Part shown: positions 14,890 through 18,472 of the stretch, one piece after another
Position numbering within the stretch: the first letter of the stretch is position 1
Layout of the letters: each line of letters begins with the position of its first letter
Assembly: GCA_900762815.1 (NCBI GenBank)
Contig: CAAFHX010000032.1
Coordinates: 1 to 18,472, forward strand
Direction: 5' to 3'
Source: Candidatus Avelusimicrobium facis
GTDB taxonomy: Bacteria > Elusimicrobiota > Elusimicrobia > Elusimicrobiales > Elusimicrobiaceae
Length of the DNA stretch: 18,472 nucleotides
Notes under the pieces: model-generated
Database searches by the model: none
What the model saw: only the letters and a program-made list of their open reading frames with translations
Told to the model about the DNA's origin: nothing
Program-made: the position numbers and the translations under genes

Positions 14890-17502
14890 TCAGTTGGCCT
14901 TTGCGTTCAAACGCTCCAAACGCTTCAGTGCCGTTTGGTTTTTAGGGTAATAAAACAGCACATTTTCCAAACATTTTTTGGCGGCGTCCGTATCCTCGGC
15001 TTTTTGCAACAAGGTGGCCAACGCCAAATTGGCCGACAAATCATCGGGGTGCCGGGCCAAGACTTCTTCCAGCAATTCCTTTGACTTGATGTCATTGCCC
15101 GTCAAGGTAAAATACCGCGCCAACAAAATGGCCCCGTTGGTATCTTGCGGATGCTGCCGCACATACGCCTCCAGCCGCTCGCGCAATTTCTTGAGCGCGC
15201 GTTTGGAGCTGCCCTGCAAATGCTGCACTTGGTCGTAGTAGCCCTGCAGTTCTTCGGCCTGGGATAAAATCTCCGGGCGTTCCTCGTCCTTGGCGTACAA
15301 TTTGGCCAGACTGCGGCGCAAAGATTTATCCAAGGTGTCCAAAGTCAGGGCATTTTTATACACGGTTTTGGCGTATTCCTTTTCACCGCGTTTTAAGTAA
15401 ATGTCGCCCACGGCATGCCACAGGGACGTGTCGTAGGGGAAAAGTTTCAGCCCGCGCTCCAGCAGGGTCATGGTATCCGCGTCGGAATAAATCACATCCT
15501 GGTGCACCAAGGCCGCCAAGGTTTCATACGCGGCCAAATTAAACGGGTCCAAACGCAAGGTCTCACGCAGGTAACGCACGGCTTTGGCGTGGTCATGCAG
15601 CCCCAGCGCGGCCAACGAAGCGTGATAATAAACCGCATCGTGGTAAGCGGCGGCGGCCATGGTTTTTTCATACACGCCCAACGCGGCGGCGTATTTTTGC
15701 TCCGAGAGTAACAAATTGCCCAGCTCAAAACCGGCCTCGCTGTTGGCGTGATACCAATTCAATCCCTTAGACAAATCCGCCACGGCGGCCGCCTCATTCT
15801 GCCGGGCCCGGTACTTTTGGCCCCGGAAGAAATAAAACTGGCTGGCCAATACCGCCCCCTGCCACACCAACACAAACACACAGCCGCTTAAAATGCTCAG
15901 GGCCACGGTTTTGGTCACCGGGTTGGCAGCGATTTCCACATTGCGCTCGGCGCGGCCCACGCCGCTGACCTCGGCCCCGACAATCCACCAAAAGATAAAC
16001 GCCGGCACCACCGTATGCAGCGAAATATTGAGCATATTATCTGCCAGCATGGCCAAGATGCCGCAGAAGAGGGCCTGCAAAAGTTGCTTTTTGTCCCCCT
16101 CTTTTTTGCGCGCGGCGAAATCGTGCACTTCCAAAAACAGCACCATAAACATAAACAGAAACAACCCCAACCCGACGATACCCCCCTGCGCCAGCTGAAA
16201 GAAAAACTCATTGTGCGGGGAGTTGGTGGTGGTTTTTAATTCGCGCAAATTGGGGTGGTGAAGCAGGGTCTGGTGCTGCGTACGGGCAAAGGCCATTTGA
16301 AAATTACCCAACCCCGCCCCCATGACCGGGCGCTCCAAAAAGATTCCCTTGGAAACATCCCACATATACAAACGCTGGTGCAAGGACGGAAAAATTTTAT
16401 CGCGCTGCACCCCCAGCGTAAAGCTGACCGGGGTTACTTGCGCCGTCTCCGCCACGCGCTGCACCAAGGCGGTGCGGGTGCTCTGCATAAACACGGGCAA
16501 ATACGTAACGGCCACGCCCAGCACCACCAGCCAAAACACGCGGGCCTTACGCTGCCAAATCAGCGCGCGCAAGGTGCCGAACATCCACATCATCAGCAGC
16601 CCGGCGCCGGCGGCAATCCAGCAAGAGCGGCACAAGCTGAAGGACAAATAAAACAGATACACCAGCACCAAAAAACCGTAGACGCAAATGTCCTTGCGGC
16701 TTTCCGTGCGCATATAATACACCAGCAGGCCCGGCAGCAACATCACCACAAAAGAGGACAAAAAATTCGGATTGCCGAAGGTGGAAAATGCCCGGCTGGC
16801 GAACTGGTGCATATCAAAGGGCCACAGCACATCCAGCCCGAAACTTTGAAACACGCCGTACATGCACGCCAGCGCACACGCAATAAAGCTCAGCACCAGC
16901 ACATTTTCCTGCGTTAATTTACGCAGGATGCGCGTGCCCAGCCAAATGCCCACGCCCCACAAAATCAGCCCGTATACGTCAAAGGTATGCGCAAAAAACC
17001 CGTCTCCGGCCAAGGAGGTCTTTAACCGGGGCAGCAAAAACCACAACGCCCCCCAGCCGATGAACAGCAAGATGTAGTTGGTTTTGCTTTCAATCACGCC
17101 GCTAAAGACCACGTTTTTGCTGATGACGTACGCGCCCAGCGCCACGATAAGCAACAGGGTGCCGAAATCCAAAAAATTATAAAACATCGTTTGGCGCAAA
17201 TACTGCGGCGCGGCGGACACGGCCGACAGCCAGCTGACCAAGGCCGCCAGCACATACATAATAAAGGCCAAGTCAAAAAAGGTACGCGTGAAATTGATAT
17301 GTCCCGCACGCAAAAAGCGCACGGCGGACACGCCGTACATGCACGCCAGCAGCACATAAAGCAGCACGCTTTGAACGGTAAAGGGATTGGAAGTTAAATC
17401 CGTAAAAAACAGCAGCGGTACGGCCAAAAAACAGGCGGAAAGCAGCACCCGCATGATTTTCATATATATTCCTTCGGCGGCAGGTTTGGTTAAGGCCAAC
17501 AT
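14890..17502 (-). CDS. O-antigen ligase/polymerase-family (Wzy_C) membrane protein with C-terminal TPR region
   Basis: Large inner-membrane protein of 870 residues. The first 540 residues or so hold about a dozen hydrophobic segments. A long loop with the family pattern GNFQMAF...SPHNEFFFQ (His430) is followed by GGIVGLGLFLFMF, typical of the Wzy_C/WaaL superfamily, which includes O-antigen ligases, Wzy polymerases and pilin O-oligosaccharyltransferases. Residues about 560-865 are TPR-like repeats (for example YAAALGVYEKT, AKAVRYLRETLRLDPFNLAAYETL). Two starts have good ribosome sites: ATG 17502 (GAGG, 5-base spacing) and ATG 17463 (AAGGA, 6-base spacing). The gene has its own promoter and lies between a pilin gene and the pilus operon. 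Pilin glycosylation is therefore plausible but unproven; a surface-polysaccharide role is equally possible. Confidence 0.8.
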   Translation of the reverse strand: MLALTKPAAEGIYMKIMRVLLSACFLAVPLLFFTDLTSNPFTVQSVLLYVLLACMYGVSAVRFLRAGHINFTRTFFDLAFIMYVLAALVSWLSAVSAAPQYLRQTMFYNFLDFGTLLLIVALGAYVISKNVVFSGVIESKTNYILLFIGWGALWFLLPRLKTSLAGDGFFAHTFDVYGLILWGVGIWLGTRILRKLTQENVLVLSFIACALACMYGVFQSFGLDVLWPFDMHQFASRAFSTFGNPNFLSSFVVMLLPGLLVYYMRTESRKDICVYGFLVLVYLFYLSFSLCRSCWIAAGAGLLMMWMFGTLRALIWQRKARVFWLVVLGVAVTYLPVFMQSTRTALVQRVAETAQVTPVSFTLGVQRDKIFPSLHQRLYMWDVSKGIFLERPVMGAGLGNFQMAFARTQHQTLLHHPNLRELKTTTNSPHNEFFFQLAQGGIVGLGLFLFMFMVLFLEVHDFAARKKEGDKKQLLQALFCGILAMLADNMLNISLHTVVPAFIFWWIVGAEVSGVGRAERNVEIAANPVTKTVALSILSGCVFVLVWQGAVLASQFYFFRGQKYRARQNEAAAVADLSKGLNWYHANSEAGFELGNLLLSEQKYAAALGVYEKTMAAAAYHDAVYYHASLAALGLHDHAKAVRYLRETLRLDPFNLAAYETLAALVHQDVIYSDADTMTLLERGLKLFPYDTSLWHAVGDIYLKRGEKEYAKTVYKNALTLDTLDKSLRRSLAKLYAKDEERPEILSQAEELQGYYDQVQHLQGSSKRALKKLRERLEAYVRQHPQDTNGAILLARYFTLTGNDIKSKELLEEVLARHPDDLSANLALATLLQKAEDTDAAKKCLENVLFYYPKNQTALKRLERLNAKAN

Positions 17503-17524
17503 AAAATCCTCACAAAATGGGTTA

Positions 17525-17546
17525 GCCCGGCCGGGAGCGGCTGGGC
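17525..17546 (-). promoter_or_regulatory. GC-rich hairpin in the 5' leader of the ligase gene
   Basis: The plus strand reads GCCCGGCCG...CGGCTGGGC around a 4-base loop, giving a 9-bp stem with one mismatched position on the minus-strand RNA. It falls directly after the predicted transcript start (about 17550) and before the GAGG ribosome site near 17508-17511. It may stabilise the 5' end or modulate translation; the function is inferred. Confidence 0.45.
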
Positions 17547-17556
17547 GGCTGTTTAT

Positions 17557-17584
17557 ATTGTAGTTTTTTTCGGCGCGCCGTCAA
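17557..17584 (-). promoter_or_regulatory. Sigma70-like promoter of the ligase-family gene
   Basis: On the minus strand a -35 box TTGACG (17579-17584) and a -10 box TACAAT (17557-17562) are 16 bases apart. The spacer includes the perfect palindrome CGGCGCGCCG (17571-17580) and a seven-base A-run. The palindrome overlaps the edge of the -35 box and could be an operator. The predicted start near 17550 gives a leader of about 48 bases. Confidence 0.6.
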
Positions 17585-17609
17585 AGGATTTTTTTAATGA
17601 GTGGACCCT

Positions 17610-17639
17610 CCCGGGGGCCGCGCAGCGGCGCTCCCCGGG
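17610..17639 (-). terminator. GC-rich hairpin after the pilin gene
   Basis: CCCGGGG (17610-17616) pairs with CCCCGGG (17633-17639), and GCCGC (17617-17621) pairs with GCGGC (17625-17629), leaving a 3-base bulge and a 3-base loop. The stem begins 11 bases after the pilin stop. No T-run follows on the minus strand (an A-run does), so termination may depend on other factors or the hairpin may protect the 3' end of the pilin mRNA. Confidence 0.45.
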
Positions 17640-17650
17640 GCGCAGAAGAT

Positions 17651-18352
17651 TTACGGCAATTTGTAATAAGCGTAGGTGGAGGTCTGGCCGGAGTCGTTCC
17701 AGCCGCCGCCGGATTTGATACCGCCTAAGGATTTGCAAATTTTATGACCAAACCCTTTGCTTTCATCGTAAGCGCCCCTGTTGCTGGCCAGGCAATAGGC
17801 ATTTCCGTCTGCGCGGAGGAGGTAACTTGCCGTCGTTCCAATCGCTCCTCTTTCATTCGCGTCGCACTGCACAATCGGTCCTTGCCTAAGCCAACAATAC
17901 GCCCCGGAAAAATCGGCACGAACTCCGGAAGTAGGATCTGCTGCGTTATAGCTTTGATATCTGGCGCCGGGGATATACACATCTAAATTTTCAAAATTAA
18001 TGCAATCAGCTTGCGAGCCGTTGGCCATTTCACAACGTTTGACCGCGTCATAAATGGAGCGGGCAATCGGGGCCATCTTTATCATCTGCGCCTTGCCCAC
18101 CGCCACGCGGTATTGCGGCAAGGCTATGGCGGCCAGTATGCCAATAATGAGGACAACGACGAGGAGTTCAATGAGTGTAAAGCCGCTTCGCCGTTCATCA
18201 CACAAGGTCATGCTGGAGAGTCTGGCGGCCCGCAGGGTTCCAGCATCTGTCGTGTTCCTTATTTTTATAACAACGGACCCTGGACTACGACCTTCCAGGG
18301 GGACGGCATTAAGGAATAGACGGCCTAAACGGCCCGTAGAGAAGTTTTTCAT
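17651..18352 (-). CDS. Type IV pilin (PilE/PilA-like) with very long leader
   Basis: Pilin of 233 residues as read. The helix SGFTLIELLVVVLIIGIL begins after residue 56; Glu5 is present and the region LPQYRVAVGKAQ follows, the classic major-pilin pattern. The mature part (about 177 residues) has five or more Cys residues and a Gly/Tyr-rich end. The leader of 57 residues is far longer than usual. ATG 18352 has AGGA 8 bases upstream, so the long form may be real. ATG 18211 would give a 10-residue leader (MTLCDERRSG) but lacks a ribosome site. The extra leader DNA holds two palindromes and may be an inserted repeat. This pilin differs in body from the three operon pilins and has its own transcription unit. 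It may be the main fibre subunit or a spare pilin. Confidence 0.82.
   Translation of the reverse strand: MKNFSTGRLGRLFLNAVPLEGRSPGSVVIKIRNTTDAGTLRAARLSSMTLCDERRSGFTLIELLVVVLIIGILAAIALPQYRVAVGKAQMIKMAPIARSIYDAVKRCEMANGSQADCINFENLDVYIPGARYQSYNAADPTSGVRADFSGAYCWLRQGPIVQCDANERGAIGTTASYLLRADGNAYCLASNRGAYDESKGFGHKICKSLGGIKSGGGWNDSGQTSTYAYYKLP
18210..18300. repeat. Two palindromes inside the pilin leader-coding region
   Basis: ATGCTGGA (18210-18217) is inverted as TCCAGCAT (18239-18246) with a 21-base loop. CCCTGGA (18278-18284) is inverted as TCCAGGG (18294-18300) with a 9-base loop. All four arms share the CTGGA/TCCAG core. Such paired palindromes are typical of small interspersed repeat elements. 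Here they stay in frame and encode about 30 residues of the pilin leader. Whether the unit recurs in the genome cannot be seen from this window. Confidence 0.55.
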
Positions 18353-18391
18353 AATGGGGTTCCTTTTTTGCTAAATTTCGCGTATATGCAA

Positions 18392-18419
18392 AATTTATCA
18401 AAAAAAAAACATTGTGCAA
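18392..18419 (-). promoter_or_regulatory. Weak candidate promoter of the pilin gene
   Basis: On the minus strand TTGCAC (18414-18419) and TAAATT (18392-18397) are separated by 16 bases containing a T-run. The -10 match is poor, but the region is AT-rich and placed about 40 bases before the start codon at 18352. Bases 18420-18472 beyond it hold nothing I can assign. Confidence 0.3.
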
Positions 18420-18472
18420 GCGTTTTAAAAAGGGTTGCCCACTTCTACGACGACAAAACAAAAATAAACGGC

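Noticed and set aside
18210..18300. CRISPR-type repeats in the pilin leader
   Set aside because: There are only two unlike palindromes, with no regular spacers or direct repeat unit.

Overview
The window carries a single-direction gene set, all on the minus strand, so transcription runs from high to low coordinates. The content is a nearly complete type IV pilus / type II secretion type machine from a Gram-negative (diderm) bacterium. A secretin and periplasmic alignment proteins imply an outer membrane. The style of the orphan pilin at the right edge (an SGFTLIELLVVVLIIG N-terminus with a Cys-rich body) and the many pilin-like genes remind me of Elusimicrobiota (Elusimicrobium-like gut bacteria). 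That assignment is inference from memory, not from a search.

Layout in transcription order. (1) 18352-17651: a stand-alone type IV pilin with an unusually long leader; two palindromes lie inside the leader-coding DNA. (2) 17502-14890: a large polytopic O-antigen ligase/polymerase-family (Wzy_C) protein with a C-terminal TPR region and its own promoter. (3) A 203-bp intergenic region with inverted repeats and a strong sigma70-like promoter. (4) 14686-123: a tightly packed operon of 14 genes. It encodes an OmpA-like/FlgD-Ig-like envelope protein with an NPYA-repeat tail, a PilM-PilN fusion, PilO, a PilP-like protein, secretin PilQ/GspD, assembly ATPase PilB/GspE, platform PilC/GspF, three divergent pilins, a PilV/GspI-like, a PilW/GspJ-like and a PilX-like minor pilin, and a secreted HExxH metallopeptidase. 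A GC-rich hairpin terminator closes the operon at about 58-87.

How it works together: PilB powers and PilC organises pilin polymerisation in the inner membrane. The PilMN fusion, PilO and the PilP-like protein should form the alignment complex leading to the PilQ secretin. The six prepilin-like proteins supply the fibre and its priming tip. The OmpA-like protein may fix the machine to the cell wall, and the terminal peptidase may be a substrate or processing factor. No retraction ATPase (PilT) and no prepilin peptidase (PilD) lie in the window, so pilus versus pseudopilus secretion cannot be settled here. The front half follows pilMNOPQ order and the back half follows gspDEFGHIJK order.

The most interesting items are the PilM-PilN fusion, the unusual first operon gene, the terminal gluzincin, the Wzy_C-TPR protein between pilin loci, the palindrome-bearing pilin leader, and a perfect 13-bp hairpin between the secretin and ATPase genes. 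No tRNA, rRNA, CRISPR or insertion sequence was seen.
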